Shown: positions 7,966 through 15,242 of the stretch, piece after piece
Numbering within the stretch: the stretch's first letter is position 1
Layout of the letters: every line of letters begins with the position of its first letter
DNA from: Hyperthermus sp.
GTDB taxonomy: Archaea; Thermoproteota; Thermoprotei_A; Sulfolobales; Pyrodictiaceae
Direction of reading: 5' to 3'
Assembly (NCBI GenBank): GCA_003978665.1
Contig: QNYQ01000012.1
Coordinates: forward strand, 1-37,258
DNA: 37,258 nt
Notes under the pieces: model-generated
Databases searched by the model: none
Seen by the model: only the letters and a program-made list of their open reading frames with translations
What the model was told of the DNA's origin: nothing
Made by a program: the position numbers and the translations under genes

Positions 7966-8561
7966 CCGCTGCTAGTAAAGCGGAGCAGCCTCTCTCTTTC
8001 AGTAGGAGGCAGCTGGGCCGTGTTTAGCCTCTTAACACCCTCCATGACGGCTTTAAGGAGGTGTGTGGCGCTAGGAGTTGAATGGTAGTCGGAGTAGCCC
8101 TTCACATATATGTAGATGGTTCTCTGCCAGCTCCTTGGCAGCTCCACCTGGGCTAGAGGATTCCATCCCGGTATGGGGAAGTCAAGGGAGAGTATCAGGG
8201 TTCCCGGCCGGAGCTCCTCTTCAAACTTAGGTTTAAGCTTATGGTTAACGCTGGTGAGCAAGTACATGTATATGACATTAGCGTCGCCGAGCCAGTAGTT
8301 AAAGAAATCAGCGTTTATGACATCTATCCTAACACCAGCAGATGCAGCATTGGCTTTAGCCTTATACACGAGCTCCTCCTTAGCCTCAATACACTTGACC
8401 CGGACCCCAGTAAAGTTCCTTGCAACACCCACCGCCACCCTACCATCGCCGCAGCCAATATCGTAGAACACGTCTCCCGGCTTAAGGTTTAGGAGGGAGA
8501 GGATAACGCTAAGGACCTCTTCACGCGTCGGGACCCAGGGCACCGAGGGTACAGTATACAA
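7950..8561 (-). CDS. aKMT4/DOT1-like protein lysine methyltransferase
   Basis: Class I SAM-dependent methyltransferase of 203 residues. The N-terminus VPSVPWVPTREEV, motif I VFYDIGCGDGRVAVG (about 32-45), motif II KCIEAKEELV, then YMYLLTSVN, LKPKFEEELRPGT and LSLDFPIPGWNP all match the order of motifs in crenarchaeal aKMT4, the DOT1-related enzyme that methylates Cren7 and other proteins, with a C-terminal extension of some 35 residues beyond the usual core. TTG 8561 lies behind GAGGGAAC with a TATA at 8608-8620. Convergent with cysS (12 nt apart). A second, more diverged member is at 16753-17337. Substrate is inferred from family only. Confidence 0.8.
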   Translation of the reverse strand: MYTVPSVPWVPTREEVLSVILSLLNLKPGDVFYDIGCGDGRVAVGVARNFTGVRVKCIEAKEELVYKAKANAASAGVRIDVINADFFNYWLGDANVIYMYLLTSVNHKLKPKFEEELRPGTLILSLDFPIPGWNPLAQVELPRSWQRTIYIYVKGYSDYHSTPSATHLLKAVMEGVKRLNTAQLPPTERERLLRFTSSGGKPG

Positions 8562-8589
8562 GGCATTGTTCCCTCTGCGTCAACAAGAA

Positions 8590-8633
8590 GTCCCCCGCAA
8601 TAACCCAAAATAAAAATTACTGGGTTAGGGGAC
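8590..8633. promoter_or_regulatory. Inverted repeat flanking an AT-rich bidirectional promoter
   Basis: The outer arms GTCCCC (8590-8595) / GGGGAC (8628-8633) and inner arms AACCCA (8602-8607) / TGGGTT (8621-8626) enclose AAATAAAAATTAC (8608-8620). The centre can be read as a TATA box on the minus strand for the methyltransferase (transcription near 8588-8583) and possibly on the plus strand. Flanking arms lie where BRE and regulator contacts would be, so this may be an operator. Confidence 0.4.
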
Positions 8634-8671
8634 ACTTATGCATGGTCTCGATGGGATTAATGCTTAAGAGA

Positions 8672-8721
8672 AGGGGCCAGCCCCTCATGCTCTAATACTC
8701 TCTCTTGGAAAGAGTGGAGAG
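8672..8721. repeat. Two short inverted repeats upstream of DUF131 gene
   Basis: AGGGGC-CA-GCCCCT (8672-8685) is a perfect 6-bp inverted repeat with a 2-nt centre. About 12 nt later CTCTT-GGA-AAGAG (8699-8711) lies within a longer imperfect repeat of CTCTC/GAGAG. Both sit just upstream of the TATA at 8740-8747 and could be operator sites or RNA hairpins. Confidence 0.35.
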
Positions 8722-8739
8722 GAAGGCCCCGGCAACCAG

Positions 8740-8747
8740 CTATATGT
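8740..8747 (+). promoter_or_regulatory. TATA box of DUF131 gene
   Basis: CTATATGT, predicting transcription near 8768-8770. This excludes the GTG at 8755 as start and supports ATG 8791. Confidence 0.45.
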
Positions 8748-8790
8748 ACACCTTGTGAGGCTGCATGAGAAGTGGTCGAAGGGTGTTTCT

Positions 8791-9087
8791 ATGCAGCCTG
8801 AAGCTGGTGGAGGCTGGCTCCCTATCAAAGGGTTCATGATAGGGTTTGCACTCATATTTGTGGGAATGCTTGTGATGATTGCTTCCATACTTTACCAGGC
8901 CTTAAAGCAGGGTGGAGGCGGGAAGTATGGTGGCGTGGTTGTTATTGGACCTTTGCCCATAGTTTTTGGAAGCGATAGTGGTATGGTTAAGATAGCGGTC
9001 ATATCGGCAATTGCCTTAATGGTTATAGCATTATTGTTAATGATAATTCCTGGGCTTCTGGTGAAAAGGTGGTTCAGCCTACAGTGA
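8791..9087 (+). CDS. DUF131-type small membrane protein
   Basis: A protein of 98 residues from ATG 8791, placed 5 nt after GAAGGGTG and about 20 nt after the predicted transcription start. Two hydrophobic helices (about 15-37 and 68-90) are separated by a loop containing VVVIGPLPIVFGSDSG, which matches the GPIPIVFG-like signature of archaeal DUF131 (TIGR00304). Function unknown in the family. The longer form from GTG 8755 (110 aa) lacks a ribosome site. No obvious partner gene beside it. Confidence 0.75.
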   Translation: MQPEAGGGWLPIKGFMIGFALIFVGMLVMIASILYQALKQGGGGKYGGVVVIGPLPIVFGSDSGMVKIAVISAIALMVIALLLMIIPGLLVKRWFSLQ

Positions 9088-9285
9088 GGATCAGCAAGAA
9101 CTCGGCACGGGCTTGGGTGCTGTGAACGCCACGATGGCTGTCCCCGCTTTCGTTGCCTCTACCCTATACTGCGTCAGGGGTATCAATGTTACCATTCTAT
9201 ATAGGCTTTGCTATAGACCTATGAAGATAGTAAGGCTTATCAAGAACGACAGATAACATGTGTTAATGGGAGGAGGTGAGAGCCT

Positions 9286-9651
9286 ATGTCACTAAACCTC
9301 AAGGTACTCTACGAGGACGAGGAACTGGTCGTAATGAAGGCCCCCACTGACGAAGAGCTAGTAGAGCTTGTCTACAAGTATATTCGTGGAAAAGGAAGGC
9401 CAGTAACCTGGAGAGAGCTTAGACAAGTGTTTAGTGGTACTGCTGGTGAGGACAGGCTAAGGAAGGCGTTGATAAGGCTGCGCAGAGAGGGCCTTGTAGT
9501 AGAGCTTAGGGGGGGTAGGTACGCTACAATAGACATGCCCGGAGTCGCCGAGGAACTTAGAGAGAGGAAGAGGAGGAGGACGCTACGCGAGGCTGCGAGC
9601 CTAGAATGGAGGCTCCACCGAGGAGGGAGAAAAGGCTTCCAAGTCAACTAG
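9286..9651 (+). CDS. Winged-helix-like small protein, unknown
   Basis: A protein of 121 residues with ATG 9286 behind a strong Shine-Dalgarno GGGAGGAGGTGA. Residues about 25-85 look like a winged helix: helix (DEELVELVYKYI), turn, helix (TWRELRQVFSG), recognition-like helix (EDRLRKALIRLRREGLV) and a wing (VVELRGGRYATID). The C-terminal 35 residues are very basic and helical (LRERKRRRTLREAASLEWR). I infer a DNA- or RNA-binding protein, perhaps a local regulator; no specific family recognised. The 198 nt before it hold only a possible 40-codon frame (ATG 9134) that I do not call. Confidence 0.7.
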   Translation: MSLNLKVLYEDEELVVMKAPTDEELVELVYKYIRGKGRPVTWRELRQVFSGTAGEDRLRKALIRLRREGLVVELRGGRYATIDMPGVAEELRERKRRRTLREAASLEWRLHRGGRKGFQVN

Positions 9652-9811
9652 TTGGGCTATAGGCTGCTTGTTCACCGTGGCCTTAGCTTGAGGATAGACG
9701 TGTAGTAGCCTACCATACCGCCTGAAAGAGGATGGTTCTCCCTAACCACCCTAAGCTTCTTTAAGCATTCCATCCCCCACCTTTGTCTCACGGCTTAGCC
9801 AAGGGGAGATT

Positions 9812-10030
9812 ATGGCAGGAGGTTCAAGGAGGTCGCCAAGGCAATCTAAAGAAACAACGGCTCTCCTCTCCCTGGCACGGCCTCTTAGCAAGACTCTGGC
9901 AAAAGTAGAAGTGCTAGGCGAAATAGCGGTGATTGAAAGGGAGGATGGTGGCCAAGCTGTCGTGCCCCGCGACGAAGTGTGTAGGCTTGCTGAACGCCTA
10001 AACCTGGTGTTAAAAGGCGTTAAGTGCTAG
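9812..10030 (+). CDS. Small basic hypothetical protein
   Basis: A protein of 72 residues from ATG 9812 after GGGGAGATT; a TATA-like CTTTAAG at about 9769-9775 fits. The first 25 residues are basic and polar (likely disordered), followed by KTLAKVEVLGEIAVIE, DGGQAVVPRDEVCRLAERL and a C-terminal KGVKC, which suggests a short beta-hairpin plus helix. Not recognised. The coding phase and the start context look real, but the gene stands alone. Confidence 0.55.
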   Translation: MAGGSRRSPRQSKETTALLSLARPLSKTLAKVEVLGEIAVIEREDGGQAVVPRDEVCRLAERLNLVLKGVKC

Positions 10031-10202
10031 GTGCAAGGACTTCTGCACGCCGATAAACCACCTTATTCGTGTTTGCTGCAGCTCTTCAACCACCTCTCCA
10101 GGGAAGAGGCTCCTCCCAGCTTCTAGCCGTCTTAGCGCCGCTCGGCTGGTACAATATTTCTCGTTTCACGCATGTTGTATAAAGATGCTTGCAGCTGTGT
10201 TT

Positions 10203-10285
10203 TAGGTGAGCGCTATTCTCACCGATTCCCCCATGATACTGTCTAGGGGATGACAGCTGGTGACGGCGCGGCTGCTGGACGGGGA
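10203..10285 (+). ncRNA. Candidate structured RNA or leader
   Basis: It starts about 25 nt after a TATA-like TATAAAG (10177-10183). Hairpin GGTGAG/CTCACC (10205-10210, 10218-10223) is followed by two overlapping, mutually exclusive pairings: TCCCC/GGGGA (10227-10231, 10246-10250) and CTGTC/GACAG (10239-10243, 10252-10256). A further CAGC/GCTG pairing lies downstream. It could be a small RNA or the distal part of an arginine decarboxylase leader. Evidence is structural only. Confidence 0.3.
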
Positions 10286-10343
10286 GAATTTTTAATTAAG
10301 CCTCCTGGCCTTGGGCGCCCGGTCAGAAACGAGGAGTGCTAAG

Positions 10344-10352
10344 GTGTTTATT
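10344..10352 (+). promoter_or_regulatory. TATA box of arginine decarboxylase gene
   Basis: TGTTTATTA, predicting transcription near 10375 and a short leader carrying GAGGTG ahead of ATG 10389. The AT-rich 10288-10297 is an alternative that would give a leader of about 70 nt. Confidence 0.4.
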
Positions 10353-10388
10353 AGGCGTGGTAAGGGTTCCACTTAGAGGTGTAGGGTG

Positions 10389-10817
10389 ATGGTTGACGCG
10401 GAAGTGAAGGCCTTGGCCACTGTGGCTGCCGGCAGGGATTTTATTGTGGGAAAACACGTGTACGGAAACCTCTATGGTATAGCAAGGGAAAGGTTATGGG
10501 ATCGTAAGGGGCTTGAGAATCTAGTGAGGGAGGCCGCCGCCAGGGCTAATATGCATCTTGTGGAGCTTAAGTCATGGGAGTTCCACGGCTTTCACGGCGG
10601 TGTCTCGGTAATAGCTCTAGTACTCGAGAGCCATATAGCTCTTCACACGTGGCCAGACTATGGATACGCTACTGTAGACGTGTACACTTGCGGCGCTAGA
10701 AGCGATCCCTGGAAGGCGTTCAACCATATTGTATCAGTACTGAAGCCAGAACACTACATCGTTCACTACGCCGATAGGAGCAGTATACCTAACGCAACAC
10801 TTTCACCTCCCAGGTAA
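10389..10817 (+). CDS. Pyruvoyl arginine decarboxylase (AdoMetDC fold) proenzyme
   Basis: Self-cleaving decarboxylase of the SpeD/AdoMetDC family. [10 protein letters not shown] near residue 21 and the overall pattern resemble the crenarchaeal arginine decarboxylase rather than the paralogous AdoMet[28 protein letters not shown] contains the cleavage site between Glu80 and Ser81 (Ser becomes the pyruvoyl group), catalytic His86 and Cys101; [15 protein letters not shown] is the normal C-terminal part. Product agmatine feeds polyamine and agmatidine synthesis, essential in hyperthermophiles. ATG 10389 lies behind GAGGTG; a GTG directly in front is in frame. AdoMetDC activity cannot be excluded from sequence alone. 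Confidence 0.85.
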   Translation: MVDAEVKALATVAAGRDFIVGKHVYGNLYGIARERLWDRKGLENLVREAAARANMHLVELKSWEFHGFHGGVSVIALVLESHIALHTWPDYGYATVDVYTCGARSDPWKAFNHIVSVLKPEHYIVHYADRSSIPNATLSPPR

Positions 10818-10973
10818 TCGCGCGTCCATGATAAAACATTCTAGGCCACGGTAGAATTCCGGATGCCTCTTCTCAGGTATTTTAGAGCTCACTGTACCCC
10901 AGGGCTGCTCCAGCAGTCGCCACGGAGTCTCCAGGGTCTCACGTTTCCCTCTGAGAAGCTCTTTTGTCGACAC
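10803..10973 (-). CDS. Possible small protein (56 aa), unknown
   Basis: A GTG-initiated frame of 56 codons opposite the 3' end of arginine decarboxylase (15-nt overlap) and filling most of the gap before the helicase. The translation has a natural-looking composition ([37 protein letters not shown]) with two Trp and an amphipathic N-terminal helix. The open frame continues upstream of the GTG with no other start. A TATA-like AATACATTA at about 11004-11012 would place transcription near 10985. No ribosome site and no family recognised, so this is tentative. Confidence 0.3.
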   Translation of the reverse strand: MSTKELLRGKRETLETPWRLLEQPWGTVSSKIPEKRHPEFYRGLECFIMDARLPGR

Positions 10974-11005
10974 TACGGTCCTGGGGGATCTGAGGAGGTC
11001 ACGTA

Positions 11006-14000
11006 ATGTATTCTTTGAGGAGCGTCCATGAAATACTGGCTAAGGCGGGGTACGATGTTATAACGTGGGAAGAGGGGGAGGAGGAGCCCGTCACAGTTGA
11101 TACAAAATTCTCAGACGTTATCGAGGAGTTTAAGGCCATCCCTCTAGGTTCCCACAGGCTTTACAAGCATCAGGCCGAGAGCCTTGAGAGCTTGGAGAAG
11201 GGGCTTAATGTCGTATTAACGGCGAGGACGGGGTCCGGAAAAACCGAGGCCTGGGCTCTTGGGGCCTTACGTAATAACTGGAGGACTCTGGCAGTCTATC
11301 CTACGCTGGCGCTCGCCAGCGACCAGGTTAGAAGGCTTGAGGAGTACTATGGGCTGAAAGGATTACGGGAAGCTGTTGTACGCGTTGACAGACCCACCAT
11401 CGCCAGGCTAGGGCGACGTGAAAGTATAATGCGGAGAATAGCTGAAGCCAGACTTGTTGTAACTAATCCAGCGTTCCTGCTCTCAGAGATAAAGAGGCTT
11501 GCCCTGGGGCCTCAACGCGGGTTCCTTGAGGGCTTTCTCTCTAGCCTCGACCTGCTCGTGTTTGACGAGCTAGACTTCTACGGGCCTCGTAGCGCGCACC
11601 TAATACTAGCCATGATAGAGATTATCTCAAAATACCTCTCTAGGGAGCCTCCCAGAGTTGTTGTGCTCTCAGCCACACTGGGCAACCCAGAGGAGCTTGC
11701 TAGAACCCTCACCTATGTTACAGGGAGAGATACAAGGATCATAGAAGGAAGACCCTTCAAGAGACGCAACAGAGTGATCGTGGTGCTGGGCAAGGGTCTC
11801 AGGGCTCTACGCAACTATGCTGAAGCATATTCATCCCTCATAGCCTCGAAAGCTCCCTGGATTCTAAGTGTTGTAAGGAATGAAGAATCCTTGAAGGAGC
11901 ATTTCCATGAGGTCTATGAGGCTCTTGAAGCGCTAGGCCTAAGGCCTCCAAGGCCGGGCGTGGATGCGGTGGAGGTTCTACAAGCCGTAATTGAGGCTAC
12001 AAGGCCTGGAGAGCTGGCCCTTACCTTTACACGCAGCATTAAGCTAGCCGAGAAGCTTTACCGAGAGATTACTTCAAGGCTGGGTGAGAGAAGCCGGGAA
12101 CTTGTTGCAGTGCATCATCACCTTGTCCCCAAGAGGCTTAGAGAGAAGATAGAGGAGAGGGCAAGGAGAGGAGAAGTAAGAGTGGTAATCACGGTTCGTA
12201 CGCTGGCGCAGGGAATAGACATAGGTACTGTTACACGCGTAGTTCATATGGGCTTACCCATGGATTTAAGAGAATACATGCAGCGTGAGGGACGGAAGGG
12301 AAGAAGAAAAGAGATAGAGATGACCGAGACCATCATAGTGCCTGGAGGCCTCTGGGACCGCAAACTCCTAGAGGCTGGGAGCAGCTCCTTTCGTCAATGG
12401 TTGAGCCTCCCACTAGAAAAACTATATGTAAACCCTGGTAATAAGTATATGGTATTGTTCAAAGCCATGTGGAAAGTGCTCAGAGGCATAAAGCTAGATG
12501 CAGACGAAGAAAAACTATTGAGAGACATGGGAATGATAGAGTACATGGAAACCCTCTACGGCCGCAGCATCACACTCTCACGGAAGGGCATCAGGTTCTG
12601 GAACAACATAGGCTTCTATGAGCATGGACCCCCCTACGGCTACCAAAGAACAATTAGGTCTACGTCAGGAAAGCAGATCGTCATTAGGGACGAGGAGGTT
12701 TCGCTGCGAGATTTTGTAGAGAAATACCAGCCCGGATGCTTTGACACCATAACCGAAAAGATCATAGTAGAGGTTGATCCCAAGAGGCTTATGATCAGCG
12801 AGGAGGAGTTGGAGCACGCCATTCACACCCACACATGGCTTGCAAGAGCCTCAGCTCTTTACGAGCGTGTGAAAAAGACTTGGGGAGAGAAGCCAACACT
12901 CGACAGGGATCTCGTGAACGGGCTGGTCTATCCCTCGGTAGTACTGAAGGTTTCAGCTCCTACTAGAGGTTTTGGAGAAATCGTGGAGGAGCCCTTAGAT
13001 GTTGAGTGGATCGTAGAGAGCGTGAAACCTAGGCTTGGGAGAGGGAGCAGGGTCTATCATGAAGTGACGAGTATACCATTAAATGCCCCCGTTAACGGGA
13101 GGTACCGGGACTACAGCTATGGCTTCGTGTTTGAAAGCCCAGGACATCTAAGGGAGGAGGAGCTCCGCTTAGGCCTTGCAGCACTAATAGCCTTCATGAG
13201 GATTAGCAAGGAGACGGCGATTCCCCTAAGCCTTCTACGCTACAATATCACTACAGTAGGAGGCGTTAAGCTGATACATGTCTGGGAGCATGAGGCTGCC
13301 GGGCTCCTAGAGAAGATTGACTGGGTTAAGGTGGCCAGCGACTTAAGGAGGACGGAAACCCCCCCGAGTATTCTCGTGCCATTAATCACCGCGATAGACC
13401 CGCTAAGCGGGCTAAGAATACTAAAGGGTGAAGTCGAGCCCCGCCATGCACTGTACATGGCGGAAACTATTGCAGAAGTGCTTGCCGGGCTCCAGATACT
13501 CAACGCCAACGGCCTGACTATAGAGCATCCAAGACCCAGCCCAAGGCATGGTTTAGCATCTATTGCCGTAGCCTATGAAAACATTGCCAGGGAGGGAGAA
13601 AGCGAAACTATAGCAGCTGTTTCCAGCTTTGACGGGGAACGTTTGCGGACGGATGTTCTTCGAGGAAGGGCCGGGCTGGAATATTCTTCTCGGCTAGCAC
13701 AGCTGCTCCTGCAGCACATAGACCGTCTAGCCGCAATGGGAATGAAGATAGTGTATTTCGGAGAAGAACAGTACAGCGTGATCGAAAGAATCCTGGCAGC
13801 AAGCTATGCTGGCACACTCATGCTAAGAGAAGCTAAAAAGAAAGGAGTGCTTTTAGACCTGCTCAGCCTCGTACCCGAAGAGGCTAGGAAAATACCACTG
13901 CTACTCTCAATCGAGCCTAGAGCCAGGAAATACGTAGAGCTAGCACGGAAAGCCGTAGCCCAGAGAAAGGTTAACGAGCTAGAGGAATCATTAAGGCAGA

Positions 14001-14083
14001 TCTCCAGGATAATGGCCATAGTAGCCTACCGCGTGGCACTCGCAGCACTACGGGGAACAATACGGCTACGCAGGACACGGTAA
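11006..14083 (+). CDS. Large SF2 DNA/RNA helicase (COG1205-like)
   Basis: Superfamily 2 ATPase of 1025 residues. Motif I is ARTGSGKT (73-80); motif II is DELD (187-190) rather than DEAD/DEAH; motif III is SAT (222-224); VITVRTLAQGIDIG and QREGRKGRR (426-434) are motifs V and VI. The core most resembles the YprA/MrfA/Lhr-like group. The C-terminal 550 residues are not recognised and lack the four-Cys cluster of DUF1998. They include a stretch around 870-920 with SSFDGERLRTD and KIVYFGEEQ that could be an RNase-H-like fold, but I cannot show this. ATG 11006 follows GAGGAGGT by 6 nt. No nuclease partner is adjacent. Role in repair or RNA metabolism is inferred. Confidence 0.85.
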   Translation: MYSLRSVHEILAKAGYDVITWEEGEEEPVTVDTKFSDVIEEFKAIPLGSHRLYKHQAESLESLEKGLNVVLTARTGSGKTEAWALGALRNNWRTLAVYPTLALASDQVRRLEEYYGLKGLREAVVRVDRPTIARLGRRESIMRRIAEARLVVTNPAFLLSEIKRLALGPQRGFLEGFLSSLDLLVFDELDFYGPRSAHLILAMIEIISKYLSREPPRVVVLSATLGNPEELARTLTYVTGRDTRIIEGRPFKRRNRVIVVLGKGLRALRNYAEAYSSLIASKAPWILSVVRNEESLKEHFHEVYEALEALGLRPPRPGVDAVEVLQAVIEATRPGELALTFTRSIKLAEKLYREITSRLGERSRELVAVHHHLVPKRLREKIEERARRGEVRVVITVRTLAQGIDIGTVTRVVHMGLPMDLREYMQREGRKGRRKEIEMTETIIVPGGLWDRKLLEAGSSSFRQWLSLPLEKLYVNPGNKYMVLFKAMWKVLRGIKLDADEEKLLRDMGMIEYMETLYGRSITLSRKGIRFWNNIGFYEHGPPYGYQRTIRSTSGKQIVIRDEEVSLRDFVEKYQPGCFDTITEKIIVEVDPKRLMISEEELEHAIHTHTWLARASALYERVKKTWGEKPTLDRDLVNGLVYPSVVLKVSAPTRGFGEIVEEPLDVEWIVESVKPRLGRGSRVYHEVTSIPLNAPVNGRYRDYSYGFVFESPGHLREEELRLGLAALIAFMRISKETAIPLSLLRYNITTVGGVKLIHVWEHEAAGLLEKIDWVKVASDLRRTETPPSILVPLITAIDPLSGLRILKGEVEPRHALYMAETIAEVLAGLQILNANGLTIEHPRPSPRHGLASIAVAYENIAREGESETIAAVSSFDGERLRTDVLRGRAGLEYSSRLAQLLLQHIDRLAAMGMKIVYFGEEQYSVIERILAASYAGTLMLREAKKKGVLLDLLSLVPEEARKIPLLLSIEPRARKYVELARKAVAQRKVNELEESLRQISRIMAIVAYRVALAALRGTIRLRRTR

Positions 14084-14099
14084 TCATCGCGGCGCTTGG

Positions 14100-14115
14100 G
14101 GAGGCTACCGCCTCC
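14100..14115. terminator. Perfect hairpin between convergent genes
   Basis: GGAGGC (14100-14105), loop TACC, GCCTCC (14110-14115). It begins 17 nt after the helicase stop and overlaps the last codons of the opposing CitG-like gene. Could slow or end transcription on both strands; no T tract. Confidence 0.35.
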
Positions 14116-15052
14116 AGGGATAAAGTGCTATAGAAGCTCCTCCACCCCCCTTCTCGAACTCTTCGTAAAGGAAGTAGGCTAGCCCGGAAATAACCACGTC
14201 AGCCACGCTGCCAGGGCCCGTGCCACGCAATAGCCTCCAGAGAAGAGCCTCGAAAACACCTCCATCGCTTGAAGCCTCAAGCAGACTATCCTCGACCCTA
14301 ATGTCCCCCCGAGCCAGTATTAGATCGCCCTCCAAGAGGGCAACAGTGTAGGTGGCCTCCTTTACGGCACCCCAGAGCCCTTCTCCCTTTTCTAGTACTT
14401 CCTCGCGGAGCAGGGGATATACAATGCCTAGGCTTAAAGCCAGGAACCTGGACGCATCACGCATAACGGGATCATAGATAGAGGCCTTGTCAACTATCTC
14501 ACGCAGCTCCAGCCCCAGTCTCTCAACCTCTCCTAGAGCCAAACCCTGCCTTGACGCATCTGGAAGACCAGACCAGGAAATGCTGAAGAGGTAGCTGGGA
14601 TTCGCTGCTGCCAAGGCACGATAGAAGTTAAAAGCCCCTCTAGCACCCTCCGCTTCTACAAGCCTCCTCGACCAACCCATCACACCTTCCACGCGGCCGG
14701 AACCCGACTCCACGGCTCTGCCAAGACTCGATGATAGCAAGGCAAGCAGGAAGAGAGAGCCAAAACCAGGGTTACCGAAGCCCCGCCTAGCAATATCCAC
14801 AACCCCGGAAGCCCAACAATCGCTCCAGCCCCCTCTCCTCCTATAGCCACGCAAACAAGAGCAGAGACAAACCTCATAGCTTCTCGGAATGATTGAAATA
14901 AAGCCCCTTTCCTCACCCGGCCTTCTAGGCCTTTGTAGAGAGAAAAGGCCAGGCCTCGGGATACTCACATCTAACGCCACAGCCTCGCTACATGCTCTAG
15001 CCATTATTCTACAGTTATGAATGGAGGAGCTGGCAGGCATTAGATGCACCAT
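14105..15052 (-). CDS. CitG/MdcB-like triphosphoribosyl-dephospho-CoA synthase homolog
   Basis: All-helical protein, 315 residues from ATG 15052 or 299 from ATG 15004, where the family-like segment MARACSEAVALDVSIPRPG starts. SIPRPG corresponds to the conserved A-x-K-P-G-N motif, GFGNPGFGSLFLLALLSSSLG to the glycine-rich NxxKGxxFLLGLL-type segment, and GPGSVADVVISGLAYFL to the final conserved part. In bacteria the family makes the citrate lyase or malonate decarboxylase prosthetic group; neither enzyme is visible here, and archaeal homologs have no settled role. The KPG Lys is Arg and the Asn is lost, so a changed activity is plausible. Stands alone, convergent with the helicase. Confidence 0.6.
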   Translation of the reverse strand: MVHLMPASSSIHNCRIMARACSEAVALDVSIPRPGLFSLQRPRRPGEERGFISIIPRSYEVCLCSCLRGYRRRGGWSDCWASGVVDIARRGFGNPGFGSLFLLALLSSSLGRAVESGSGRVEGVMGWSRRLVEAEGARGAFNFYRALAAANPSYLFSISWSGLPDASRQGLALGEVERLGLELREIVDKASIYDPVMRDASRFLALSLGIVYPLLREEVLEKGEGLWGAVKEATYTVALLEGDLILARGDIRVEDSLLEASSDGGVFEALLWRLLRGTGPGSVADVVISGLAYFLYEEFEKGGGGASIALYPWRR

Positions 15053-15242
15053 TCCAGTAAAGGGAGAGGAGAACCCCCTTCCTCTCTTTCCACTTCAATG
15101 TTTTCACGGAACAGTATTAGTTAGGCTGTGAGGATGCCGTTCTTAACTCACGTTCTTCTCTTGAAGCCAAGTGGACAAAAAAGAGTGTGGAGAGGCAGGC
15201 TGCCGATGGTTAGTGCTGGTATTGTTGTGCCTGGGTCTCGGG

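Larger units (their letters stand above)
10031..10385. other. 355-nt non-coding gap with structured RNA potential
   Basis: No defensible protein gene. A minus-strand open stretch (about 10165-10010) has protein-like composition, but it has no start codon and is interrupted by a stop just upstream, so at most it is a remnant. TATA-like sites lie at 10174-10183 (TTGTATAAAG), 10288-10297 (TTTTTAATTA) and 10344-10352 (TGTTTATTA); a palindrome GGGCGCCC lies at 10313-10320. Confidence 0.4.

Noticed and set aside
9122-9256. Small frame of about 40-45 codons between DUF131 and winged-helix genes
   Set aside because: Short, no ribosome site, and no support beyond being open.
10010-10165. Minus-strand protein-like frame opposite and after the gene at 9812
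   Set aside because: No start codon and an immediate upstream stop; kept only as a possible remnant in the gap description.
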